A DNA stretch of 64,000 bases from Virgibacillus siamensis (GTDB lineage: Bacteria > Bacillota > Bacilli > Bacillales > Amphibacillaceae): positions 62,001 to 126,000 of the forward strand of contig NZ_FUIH01000006.1 in NCBI RefSeq assembly GCF_900162695.1, read 5' to 3'. The notes below the pieces were generated by a model. That model did not search any database, had not been told where the DNA came from, and was given only the letters and a program-made list of their open reading frames with translations. This document shows positions 17,001 to 23,532 of this stretch, piece by piece; the stretch's first letter is position 1; every line of letters starts with the position of its first letter. The position numbers and the translations under genes were made by a program.

Positions 17001-17691
17001 GGGCGATTTGTACAATATTCAGCCATTCGGCAACACACTTATGATGTTTGAAATCAAAGGCGAGGATCTTTATCCAATCATTCAGGCACAGCTGTCACCG
17101 CAATACGGACCGGACTACAGCATCAGCGGCTTCCACTATACATGGAATCCGGAAACGAATGAAGTAGTCGATATCACATTGTCGGACGGTTCGCCAATCG
17201 ATATGGATGAGACTTACACATTGACGGTAAATAATTATATGGGCACGTCAACAGGTGATAAATATGCGCCAATCGGTGAACTTGGCGAAAATCCGATAAC
17301 TGGCCCATCTGATCTGGAAGCTACTGTTGAGTTTGTTAAAAACCTGAACAGCTCGGAAACGAATCCAATCACATATGGCCCGGAAGGAAGGATTACAACC
17401 TCTGATGGTACCGGTGACGGTGAGCAGCCAGAAGAAGCGGTCATTGTGCCGAAAGATAATAACGGAACTGCAACTGTGCACACGAGTGATTTGCGTGCCC
17501 TCAATAACGGTGTCCGCGCGATTATCAATATCTACAATGAGAAAAAGCCAAGAAGACTGCTGCTGAATAAGAAGCAGGTAGATATTTTGCAGGAAAAGGA
17601 TGTTACACTTGTCGTGACGAATGGCGAAAATTCGGAGGAAATCGTGATGCGGGACTTTGAAGGCACTGTGCTGAAAGTCAGTCTGCAGTAG
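14008..17691 (+). CDS. yhcR: Large secreted nuclease/5'-nucleotidase, YhcR-type multidomain
   Basis: 1227 residues from ATG 14008, 5 nt after GGAGGG. Order: signal peptide to about 30 (cut near VEA-AGS); lamin-tail domain ~33-180 (LFISEYVEGSSYNKAIELYN); two OB-like repeats ~205-400; staphylococcal-nuclease domain ~410-555 with RFLNIDTPE (~438) and DSYGRLLAE (~496); metallophosphoesterase domain ~630-900 with MNDLHGK, HAGDMIGG, GNHEFDEG and FSAHNHVVN; 5'-nucleotidase C-terminal domain ~945-1110 with NGGGIRDDL. B. subtilis YhcR is a Ca-dependent, wall-anchored nuclease of this design. Here the C-terminus (FEGTVLKVSLQ) lacks an LPXTG-like sorting signal, so release or other attachment is likely. 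Role: extracellular DNA/RNA and nucleotide scavenging. Confidence 0.92.
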   Translation: MKNPTVKRILSLLLIFTLVFMNYATLVEAAGSENTAEGLFISEYVEGSSYNKAIELYNGTGNPVDLSDFELDLYSNGATEPTQSVQLSGTLEHNDVYVIAHQNASAEILAEADLENTAVINFNGNDAFVLKKNGNVVDAIGIIGDDSEFAKDITLVRNAAVQQPNATYDAAEWTDYTKDTFAYLGSHTMDGAGTEDPPDEPGDPGEMYTIADARDLPDGTAVTVEGIVTVDSNAISNGAQFTTYIQDETGGINLFAFEQGDFPELEEGDSVKVSGELNSYNGLKEVVPSSIEVLETGQELPEPQSITLADLQNTAAAESYEGELVQVNGYIDNIPESPAGGGYNISLIDSDYNGTTLRVMENALDISQIEPEKWYDITAIVSQYNNYQLLPTEQADIQVADEQPKPPSAEGTYESTVASITDGDTIHLETPVLGASKVRFLNIDTPETYTAHNDDPARDEINADQKAHGEEAKAYMKDLLQPGDKVKVKVGEEPTDSYGRLLAEIVRKEDGKNINLEMVRKGYAVTYFIAPFNEEVYPTYQNAVKEAKDAGLGIWNPDDPLLELPFVFRTHDNQEAFDKYVGNSDTMKYVLPENWADVPVEKRVFFWDEASAQANGYTFAGSDEGTPDGNLSVQLLSMNDLHGKIDQEYELDPDGDGTFHMYGKMDYTAAAIKQHEQTNPNTLIVHAGDMIGGSSPVSGLLQDEPTVEVMEEIGFDVGTVGNHEFDEGTDELLRMVNGGEHPDGTKNYDGMNFPVLCANCVYKDNGDTFLPPYHVEKVDGEKIGFVGVITQEAAGMVMPSGIQDIEFTDASTAANEAVAELKAQGVESIVLLAHIPGQQSGDTVTGQAADLANTVDDEVDVIFSAHNHVVNNGVVDGKLIVQASEYGKAFADVDVEIDRETGDIVSKEAEVVFVNQNQVEPDPAVSNILQKYADMVAPIINEVVGYNAQDLTGDYSNNGDHGLGNLIADGMNAAMDSDFAMMNGGGIRDDLLAGKITWGDLYNIQPFGNTLMMFEIKGEDLYPIIQAQLSPQYGPDYSISGFHYTWNPETNEVVDITLSDGSPIDMDETYTLTVNNYMGTSTGDKYAPIGELGENPITGPSDLEATVEFVKNLNSSETNPITYGPEGRITTSDGTGDGEQPEEAVIVPKDNNGTATVHTSDLRALNNGVRAIINIYNEKKPRRLLLNKKQVDILQEKDVTLVVTNGENSEEIVMRDFEGTVLKVSLQ

Positions 17692-17703
17692 TTCGTTTGA
17701 AAG

Positions 17704-17741
17704 AACGCATCAACTCTTTCTGGGAGTTGGTGCGTTTGTTT
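17704..17741 (+). terminator. Intrinsic terminator after the yhcR-type gene
   Basis: AACGCATCAACTC (17704-17716) pairs with GAGTTGGTGCGTT (17724-17736) over 13 bp with one G-U pair, then a T-rich run. Confidence 0.9.
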
Positions 17742-17747
17742 TTGTGA

Positions 17748-17842
17748 ATCGGCTTAAGCACAGCGGGATTCGGCTCAAATTCAACCGAAATCGGCTTAAA
17801 TTGGCTCGAAATCCGCTCAAGTTCACAAATTTTTGGCTCTAA
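17748..17842. repeat. Short-core array B: TCGGCTYAA at exact 21-bp spacing
   Basis: TCGGCTTAA at 17749, TCGGCTCAA at 17770, TCGGCTTAA at 17791, TCCGCTCAA at 17812 and a weaker TTGGCTCTA at 17833 are each exactly 21 bp apart with unrelated 12-nt spacers. It begins just after the terminator of the nuclease gene. The core differs from that of array A. Confidence 0.75.
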
Positions 17843-17974
17843 AGTCCACGATTTGTTTGTCATCGCCAAGGCACTGCCATTTGTGGCGACTTGATTGATG
17901 AACCAGCACCTTCATAATTCCGGTTTCCATGATAAAATATAGAAGGAACTTGTACAAGGGGAGGGCGTCACTTC

Positions 17975-18280
17975 ATGGAAAAATTCACTGCTGATGTCAT
18001 CAAAATTATAGAAAGTATCCCCAGCGGAAACGTCATGACATATGGTCAGATAGCTAAATGCGCGGGAAATCCCAGAGGAGCAAGACAGGTTTCACGAATT
18101 CTTCATTCCATGAGCAAAAAACACAATCTTCCATGGCACCGGGTTATAAATGCGGAAGGGAAAATCACAATCCGTGATGAAGAAATGGCCCAAGTGCAAA
18201 AAATGTCTCTGGAAGCGGAGGGAATTGTATTTCCAAACGGCTATCAAATCGATCTCGATAAATATCAGCACCGCATCTAA
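17975..18280 (+). CDS. Alkyltransferase-like protein (MGMT family without catalytic Cys)
   Basis: 101 residues, GGGGAGGG upstream of ATG 17975. The DNA-binding half of O6-alkylguanine transferases is clear: YGQIAKCAGNPRGARQVSRIL, then PWHRVINAEGKI where true MGMT has PCHRV. Trp replaces the alkyl-accepting Cys, as in ATL proteins (Atl1, E. coli YbaZ-type), which bind alkylated bases and flag them for nucleotide excision repair. The length fits ATLs, which lack the N-terminal MGMT domain. It is probably monocistronic; yhdT follows after ~56 bp. Confidence 0.9.
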   Translation: MEKFTADVIKIIESIPSGNVMTYGQIAKCAGNPRGARQVSRILHSMSKKHNLPWHRVINAEGKITIRDEEMAQVQKMSLEAEGIVFPNGYQIDLDKYQHRI

Positions 18281-18336
18281 ATTTTCAAACATTTACAATC
18301 TACTGCTAAATCCCTTTTCAAAGGAGGAGCACGGAA

Positions 18337-18621
18337 ATGGATAAGAAAGAAATTAACAAAATGGATTATCGGTATAAAATTGCCAACAAAGAAGCGCTGA
18401 TTGGTGTTGGGCTGGTAATTTTTAATTTTGTCTGGTGGTTTGTATTCGCCTATGGAATGGGCAGTAAAGATCCAGCTGAATATACATATATTTTTGGTTT
18501 GCCGGCTTGGTTTTTTTACAGTTGCGTCCTTGGATTTATTGTAATGGTAATACTTGTGACAGTAGTTGTTAAAAAAGCCTTCACGGAGATTCCCTTCGAC
18601 GAGGAAGGGGATGAATCATGA
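18337..18621 (+). CDS. yhdT: YhdT family (DUF997) membrane protein
   Basis: 94 residues, AGGAGG before ATG 18337. Two hydrophobic segments (EALIGVGLVIFNFVWWFVFAYG and WFFYSCVLGFIVMVILVTVVV) with the family motif GLPAWFF between them. YhdT-type proteins are regularly encoded just before panF and are thought to accompany the symporter. The stop overlaps the panF start by 4 nt (ATGA), showing coupling. Confidence 0.87.
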   Translation: MDKKEINKMDYRYKIANKEALIGVGLVIFNFVWWFVFAYGMGSKDPAEYTYIFGLPAWFFYSCVLGFIVMVILVTVVVKKAFTEIPFDEEGDES

Positions 18622-20063
18622 ACTGGCAGGCATTGGTTCCATTAGTGGCATTTTTAATCATTATTTTCATCGTTGGTGTTTGGGCAGGTAAATATGTCAA
18701 AAGCACCACCTCTTTTTTGCAGGAATATTTTCTTGGAAGCCGGAATCTTGGTGGTTTTGTACTGGCAATGACGATGACTGCTACATATGGAAGCGCAAGC
18801 AGTTTCATCGGCGGCCCGGGAGTTGCGTATAATGAGGGACTTGGCTGGGTTCTGCTGGCAATGTCACAGGTTGCGACCGGTTATTTTGTGTTGATGATTT
18901 TGGGGAAAAAATTCGCCATCGTCACCCGCAAGTATAATGCAGTGACACTGGTGGACTTTCTGAAGGAACGTTATCAGTCAAAATGGGTTGTATTGCTATC
19001 GGCATGCAGCATTGTCATTTTTCTATTTTCGGCAATGGCTGCGCAATGGATTGGCGGCGCGCGTCTAATTCAATCACTGATTGGCATTTCCTACACAAGC
19101 GCATTATTTATTTTTGCATTATCTGTTTTGGTTTATGTTGTTATCGGAGGGTTTCGGGCCGTAGCGTTGACCGATGCGATTCAAGGGATCATCATGTTTG
19201 TCGGCACGCTGATTTTGCTGATTGCAACGATTATTGCCGGTGGCGGAATCCCGAACATCATGTCAGACTTGGCTAATGAAAACCCGAATCTGGTAACACC
19301 GTTTGGTGCGGAAGGAACATTGACACCTACATACGTATCTTCTTTCTGGATTTTAGTCGGTGTTGGTGTGGTTGCATTGCCGCAAATAGCTGTACGGGCA
19401 ATGTCATATAAAAGTGCCCGGTCCATGCATCGTGCACTGATTATCGGAACCGTAGTAGTCGGTTTCATTATGTTAAACATGCATCTGATCGGTGTGTTTG
19501 CACGACCGATTTTGCCCGGAATTGAAGTCGGTGACAAAGTGATGCCGCTGATTGCACTTGAGGTCTTGCCGAAATGGCTCGCCGGTGTTGTGCTGGCAGC
19601 GCCTATGGCAGCAATTATGTCGACGGTTGATTCGTTGCTGCTTCTAGTCAGTTCCGCAATCGTAAAAGACTTATATTTAAATTATGTCCGACCGGATGCT
19701 TCCCATGAAAAAATAAAACGTCTCAGTATGGGAATTACCGCCCTGTTAGGCATCATCATATTTATCATAGCACTGGATCCGCCCAATCTGATAATATGGT
19801 TGAATTTGTTTGCATTCGGCGGACTGGAGGCAGCCTTTATCTGGCCGATTATTATGGGGCTTTATTGGGAAAAAGGCAATAAATACGGTGCACTTTCTTC
19901 GATGGTTACCGGGATTGGATTATATATATTGTCCGAGTCATTCTTCCCTAAGCCGTTTGGACTGCATTCCGTGGTATTGCCGATTGTTGTATCGTTCTTT
20001 GTTTACGTGCTGGTCAGTATCAGTACAGAGAAGTTTGCAAGGGAACTTAGCATGAATGGGTAG
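18618..20063 (+). CDS. panF: Sodium/pantothenate symporter
   Basis: 481 residues, about 13 hydrophobic segments, sodium:solute symporter family. Marks are YFLGSRNLGGFVLAMTMTATYGSASSFIGGPG near the N-terminus and the conserved GGFRAVALTDAIQGIIMF. It imports pantothenate for coenzyme A synthesis with Na+, which suits a salt-tolerant host. It forms an operon with yhdT. The length is normal. Confidence 0.92.
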   Translation: MNWQALVPLVAFLIIIFIVGVWAGKYVKSTTSFLQEYFLGSRNLGGFVLAMTMTATYGSASSFIGGPGVAYNEGLGWVLLAMSQVATGYFVLMILGKKFAIVTRKYNAVTLVDFLKERYQSKWVVLLSACSIVIFLFSAMAAQWIGGARLIQSLIGISYTSALFIFALSVLVYVVIGGFRAVALTDAIQGIIMFVGTLILLIATIIAGGGIPNIMSDLANENPNLVTPFGAEGTLTPTYVSSFWILVGVGVVALPQIAVRAMSYKSARSMHRALIIGTVVVGFIMLNMHLIGVFARPILPGIEVGDKVMPLIALEVLPKWLAGVVLAAPMAAIMSTVDSLLLLVSSAIVKDLYLNYVRPDASHEKIKRLSMGITALLGIIIFIIALDPPNLIIWLNLFAFGGLEAAFIWPIIMGLYWEKGNKYGALSSMVTGIGLYILSESFFPKPFGLHSVVLPIVVSFFVYVLVSISTEKFARELSMNG

Positions 20064-20093
20064 GGATGCAGTACGAGACAGTCCATAAGTGGG

Positions 20094-20122
20094 TTGACTT
20101 TGACAACATTCACCCATATAAT
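20094..20122 (+). promoter_or_regulatory. Sigma-A promoter of the ABC-F leader
   Basis: TTGACT (20094-20099), 17-bp spacer, TATAAT (20117-20122). Transcription from here would give a leader of about 300 nt before the ABC-F start codon. Confidence 0.75.
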
Positions 20123-20151
20123 AACAGTGCATTCAATAGGTAAGGAGGATT

Positions 20152-20163
20152 ATGAAAAAGTGA
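20152..20163 (+). CDS. Three-codon leader ORF (MKK) upstream of the ABC-F gene
   Basis: AAGGAGG (20142-20148) followed by ATT and ATG AAA AAG TGA. A minimal ORF with a strong ribosome site some 22 nt after the likely transcription start has no use except regulation. The Listeria lmo0919 ABC-F gene is controlled by a leader (rli53) with a comparably tiny ORF. The 3-nt spacing is shorter than usual. Confidence 0.5.
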   Translation: MKK

Positions 20164-20190
20164 CACATTCGATGAGATTGCGTTTCCCAA

Positions 20191-20242
20191 CTTTGAACAA
20201 GTAATTTAATAGGTTCAAAGACTCTGGTTGTGTATGCAGAGT
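20191..20242 (+). promoter_or_regulatory. Two leader hairpins between uORF and terminators
   Basis: CTTTGAAC/GTTCAAAG (20191-20198, 20213-20220) and directly after it ACTCTG/CAGAGT (20221-20226, 20237-20242) are perfect inverted repeats. They are followed by AGCAGTCTGTCCTTTTTT, which is echoed at 20393-20409 as AGCAGTCTGTGATTTTTT. Confidence 0.5.
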
Positions 20243-20299
20243 AAACGGGAGCAGTCTGTCCTTTTTTAATAATCTGTGATTTGTATAATGTAACTGACA

Positions 20300-20332
20300 G
20301 AAAGGCAGCTTGTTCTGCCTTTCTTTAATTTT
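20300..20332 (+). terminator. Leader terminator T1 before the ABC-F gene
   Basis: GAAAGGCAG (20300-20308) and CTGCCTTTC (20315-20323) form a perfect 9-bp stem with a 6-nt loop, followed by TTTAATTTTT. It lies in the leader, ~100 nt before the ABC-F start. Confidence 0.8.
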
Positions 20333-20383
20333 TATATCGTTATTTCCGGAAACAGGGGTTGTTCCACTTCCGTTTACTTTGGG

Positions 20384-20409
20384 TCACAGGCAGCAGTCTG
20401 TGATTTTTT
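20384..20409 (+). terminator. Leader terminator or ribosome-site hairpin T2
   Basis: TCACAG (20384-20389) and CTGTGA (20398-20403) pair, followed by six T. The ABC-F ribosome site GGAGGG starts 5 nt after, so this could act at transcription or translation. An earlier CTGTGAT at 20274-20280 offers an alternative partner for the left arm. Confidence 0.5.
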
Positions 20410-20427
20410 AAGTTGGAGGGAAATTAC

Positions 20428-21888
20428 ATGGAACAATTAAAACTCGAGATAACAGATGTTGAGGTGTCCTTTTTAGATCAATTGGTGTTGGATATTCCGA
20501 AACTTTCGGTGTATCAATTTGATCGGATTGGGCTTGTTGGAAAGAATGGGTCTGGAAAAAGTACGTTATTGAAACTGATAAATGGATCAATTTTGCCGGA
20601 TAAGGGTACGGTTCATTGTCTGGCTGATATTGGGTATTTTGAACAGACAGCACTGCCGGAAGAAGGCGGGCAGGATTTTGAATTACTTGGGAAACTATCG
20701 GTTCCGCAAACAGATATTTCAAAATTAAGTGGCGGGGAACAAACGAGAATGAAGATGGCTCAAGTTTTTTCAATGTATCACGATATGCTGTTGGTTGATG
20801 AACCGACAACACATTTGGATACTGCCGGAACAGATTTTTTATTAGATCAGCTTGCTTATTATTATGGATCATTGATTCTTGTTAGTCATGATCGGTATGT
20901 TTTGGATCAGCTGGTAACCAAGATTTGGGAAATTAAAGACGGACGCATTACGGAATACACGGGTAACTACTCCGATTATGTGCAGCAGAAGGAATTGGAA
21001 AAGAAACAGCAGCAGGAGCAGCATGAGTTGTATGTAAAAGAAAAAAACCGGCTCTTGAATGCCGCAGATAAGAAAATGGAGAAGGCCAAAAAGGTGACGA
21101 GATCAAATAAAAAGCTTTCCAAAAAAGATACGAAGGCAAAAGCGAACAAAATGTTCATGACAAAATCAAAAGGGACCAGCCAGAAGTCAGTAGAGCGGGC
21201 AGCAAAAGCCATTGAGCAGCGTGTGGAACAGCTTGATGTTGTGGAAGCGCCAGAAGAAGAGCATCCACTTTATTTTCATCAGTCCAAGGCACTTCAAATG
21301 CACAATAAATTTCCGGTAATGGCTGACAGGTTGACCTTGTCTGTCAGGAATAAAATCCTTTTGCAGGAAGCCAGTTTTCAATTCCCGCTCGGAGCAACGA
21401 TTGCAATAACGGGAAAAAACGGATCTGGAAAAACGCAACTTCTCAGGCATATTGTAAGAGATGGAGAAAATATTAAGTTGTCTCCCAAAGTAGTCTTTGG
21501 AGTTTATGAACAAATGGACTTTCAATTTAAGAAGGCAGAAACGGTTCTTCAGTATATGGAAAACAGAAGTGACCATCATGAGGGGAGGATACGGGCTGTT
21601 CTGGATGCTATGAATTTTACAGGCAATGACATGAAAAAAGATGTGCGTGATTTAAGCGGGGGAGAATCGATTCGACTTGCGTTGTGTCAGCTTTTTCTGG
21701 GAAGATACAATGTGCTTGTTTTGGATGAGCCGACGAATTTTTTGGATATCGATTGTATGGTTGCACTGGAAAAATTTTTGAAGGGCTATCAAGGAACGGT
21801 TTTCTTGGTATCACATGATCGGACGTTTGTGGAACGGACAGCTGATGTTGTATATGAGATGAAAGATAAAAAGTTGAACTTGAAATAA
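20428..21888 (+). CDS. ABC-F family ATPase, antibiotic-resistance (ribosome-protection) type
   Basis: 486 residues from ATG 20428, 7 nt after GGAGGG. Two ABC domains, no membrane segments. Domain 1: GLVGKNGSGKST, KLSGGEQTRMKMAQ, MLLVDEPTTHLD. Then a long basic helical linker rich in Lys/Glu/Gln (about residues 185-290) with an extended interdomain tip, then domain 2: ITGKNGSGKTQLL, LSGGESIRLALCQ, VLVLDEPTNFLD. The size and long linker fit the Vga/Lsa/VmlR class, which enters the ribosomal E site and dislodges lincosamides, streptogramins A and pleuromutilins. The leader uORF and terminators support drug induction. Exact spectrum unknown. Confidence 0.87.
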   Translation: MEQLKLEITDVEVSFLDQLVLDIPKLSVYQFDRIGLVGKNGSGKSTLLKLINGSILPDKGTVHCLADIGYFEQTALPEEGGQDFELLGKLSVPQTDISKLSGGEQTRMKMAQVFSMYHDMLLVDEPTTHLDTAGTDFLLDQLAYYYGSLILVSHDRYVLDQLVTKIWEIKDGRITEYTGNYSDYVQQKELEKKQQQEQHELYVKEKNRLLNAADKKMEKAKKVTRSNKKLSKKDTKAKANKMFMTKSKGTSQKSVERAAKAIEQRVEQLDVVEAPEEEHPLYFHQSKALQMHNKFPVMADRLTLSVRNKILLQEASFQFPLGATIAITGKNGSGKTQLLRHIVRDGENIKLSPKVVFGVYEQMDFQFKKAETVLQYMENRSDHHEGRIRAVLDAMNFTGNDMKKDVRDLSGGESIRLALCQLFLGRYNVLVLDEPTNFLDIDCMVALEKFLKGYQGTVFLVSHDRTFVERTADVVYEMKDKKLNLK

Positions 21889-21894
21889 TTGTTA

Positions 21895-21928
21895 AGCCGC
21901 ATTTAATGAAAATGCGGCTGATTTTTTT
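21895..21928. terminator. Terminator between convergent ABC-F and ferredoxin reductase genes
   Basis: AGCCGCATT (21895-21903) and AATGCGGCT (21911-21919) form a perfect 9-bp stem, followed by seven T on the plus strand. Confidence 0.85.
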
Positions 21929-22919
21929 ATTCATCAAGCACAATCGAGCTATACACCTGTTTTACCGCGGAGGGATCGACATGGTATTTGGCATGATTGG
22001 CGGCAGTAATTGCTTCATTAAAGGCGGATGCGAGCAGGCGCCATTTTTGCGGATAGCCGGCAATATCACCCGCGACAAAAACACCTTTCATATGTGTTTC
22101 CATGTTTTCATTGACCGGAATCCGCCTGCTTTCCAATGTGAATCCCCAATCCGAAACCGGTGACAAGTCAAAGCTGTAGCCTTGGCAAATAATCAAATCA
22201 TCGACCGGGATAATCTGATCTTCCTTTGTCTTAATATGCCGGGCATGGACGGCAGAAAGGGCGTCTCCGTCAAGTCCTGTCATTGTATATGGTGTCAGGA
22301 TTTCAACATTCGACTTGTGAAGTTGGTCGAGTTCCGATTCCAACGACTTAAATTTATTATGTTTATGCATCAGATACACTTTTTTGGCAATGCCTGATAG
22401 GCTGTTTGCCAGCGTTACAGCACTATTTATGCCACCATAAAGGAGGACATCCTTTCCGGCAAATTTTTCAGGATCAACCGTTTCATAATGAATATGGTCT
22501 CCGGCATCAATGTATCCATGATTTAATTTTAATCGATTAACGGAAAATGCACCCGGGCCGACTGCAATAATCACAGTTTTGGTGTAATGCACTTCACCGG
22601 AATGTGTTGTAAGGATATATGTTCCATCATCTTGCTGATTAAGCTGCTCGATTTTTTGGTTGTAAATGATGGTGGGGTCAAACATAAGTGCCTGTTCTTT
22701 CAGTTGGCTGACCAACTCCTCACCGGAAATTTTGGAAATGCCGCCCACATCATAAATATATTTTTCCGGATAGAAAACAGAAACTGTCCCGCCAAGTTCT
22801 GATTGATTTTCAATAATTTTTGTTTTCATATCCCGCATGCCGGTATAATACGCCGCAAATAAACCGGCAGACCCGCCGCCGATTATCGTTACATCAAACA
22901 ATTCATGTTCCCCATTCAT
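21927..22919 (-). CDS. ycgT: Ferredoxin/flavodoxin-NADP+ reductase (thioredoxin-reductase-like, YcgT/YumC type)
   Basis: 330 residues from ATG 22919. Two Rossmann folds: FAD site DVTIIGGGSAGLFAAYYTGMR at the N-terminus, NADPH domain from GKDVLLYGGINSAVTLA (about 160). The redox-active CxxC of thioredoxin reductase is absent, as in this FNR class. The C-terminal GVFVAGDIAGYPQKWRLLASAFNEA binds FAD. YPEKYIYDVGG is typical of YumC/YcgT. A Fur-like box lies upstream, as known for ycgT in B. subtilis, so this is likely the iron-regulated paralogue. The ribosome site for this start is weak (GGGG). Confidence 0.85.
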   Translation of the reverse strand: MNGEHELFDVTIIGGGSAGLFAAYYTGMRDMKTKIIENQSELGGTVSVFYPEKYIYDVGGISKISGEELVSQLKEQALMFDPTIIYNQKIEQLNQQDDGTYILTTHSGEVHYTKTVIIAVGPGAFSVNRLKLNHGYIDAGDHIHYETVDPEKFAGKDVLLYGGINSAVTLANSLSGIAKKVYLMHKHNKFKSLESELDQLHKSNVEILTPYTMTGLDGDALSAVHARHIKTKEDQIIPVDDLIICQGYSFDLSPVSDWGFTLESRRIPVNENMETHMKGVFVAGDIAGYPQKWRLLASAFNEAITAANHAKYHVDPSAVKQVYSSIVLDE

Positions 22920-22944
22920 CGTATTTCCCCATTTCCTCCGTAAT

Positions 22945-22959
22945 TGAGACTCATTATCA
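22945..22959 (-). promoter_or_regulatory. Fur box upstream of the ferredoxin reductase gene
   Basis: The minus-strand 15-mer TGATAATGAGTCTCA matches the 7-1-7 Fur consensus TGATAATNATTATCA at 12 of 14 defined positions. It lies 25 bp before the start codon, a place where a repressor would block transcription. Confidence 0.6.
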
Positions 22960-23010
22960 ATTATTGTAGCACTCCGGGGTGACGCTGACAACTGAAATTC
23001 GGCAGCAGGT

Positions 23011-23430
23011 TTATTTCCAATATTTCATCAGTAATCCGATAACGATACCATAAACACCATGACCAAGCGTCCAAATCCCCCATGCTGTTGTGTCTGTGAG
23101 GGCAGGGGGCAACTCCGTCAGTGCTGTTAATGAATATAATATTCCACCGCCAATAGTGTATGTCAGGAAATAGGGGAGAAATGTCAGCGAGCGTTGCAGG
23201 GGTTTAAGCAGATAAAACAGGACAATCACACTGGCAATGCACGTTGCGAAGTGAAATACCATCCCCGCTCCATAAGTGTTATTCCACTGTTTCAGAAGCG
23301 GTATATAATCCATGTTAAACAGCAATATATAGGCATGATTTCCGGTAAGCGATTGAATTATATTCAATAATCCTGCAAGTACAATTCCGGCTATAATGGC
23401 AATAGCTGTCAGTTTCATTAGTTGCTTCAT
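23011..23430 (-). CDS. Four-helix membrane protein of unknown function
   Basis: 139 residues with four predicted membrane segments (LTAIAIIAGIVLAGLLNII; a His-containing FHFATCIASVIVLFYLL; FLPYFLTYTIGGGILYSL; WTLGHGVYGIVIGLLMKY). No family is recognised with confidence. The ATG at 23430 has no strong ribosome site that I can see. It sits downstream of yeiH on the same strand, with a terminator-like hairpin between. Confidence 0.65.
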   Translation of the reverse strand: MKQLMKLTAIAIIAGIVLAGLLNIIQSLTGNHAYILLFNMDYIPLLKQWNNTYGAGMVFHFATCIASVIVLFYLLKPLQRSLTFLPYFLTYTIGGGILYSLTALTELPPALTDTTAWGIWTLGHGVYGIVIGLLMKYWK

Positions 23431-23492
23431 CGTGGTCCTCCACTAAAAGAATGTTTCATTTCTTTTCCCGAGGTGGATAATTGTAAACATGT

Positions 23493-23524
23493 AAAGCCGC
23501 ACCTTTCAAGCAGATGCGGCTTTT
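23493..23524 (-). terminator. Intrinsic terminator after yeiH
   Basis: Minus-strand AGCCGCA and TGCGGCT pair across a 13-nt loop, with T residues after. It lies just past the yeiH stop. Confidence 0.7.
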
Positions 23525-23532
23525 GTTCAGGA

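Noticed and set aside
13625..17842. The phased arrays look CRISPR-like at first sight (short repeat, variable spacer)
   Set aside because: Repeats are only 7-9 bp, spacers 12-14 bp, cores decay along the array, and no cas genes are present.
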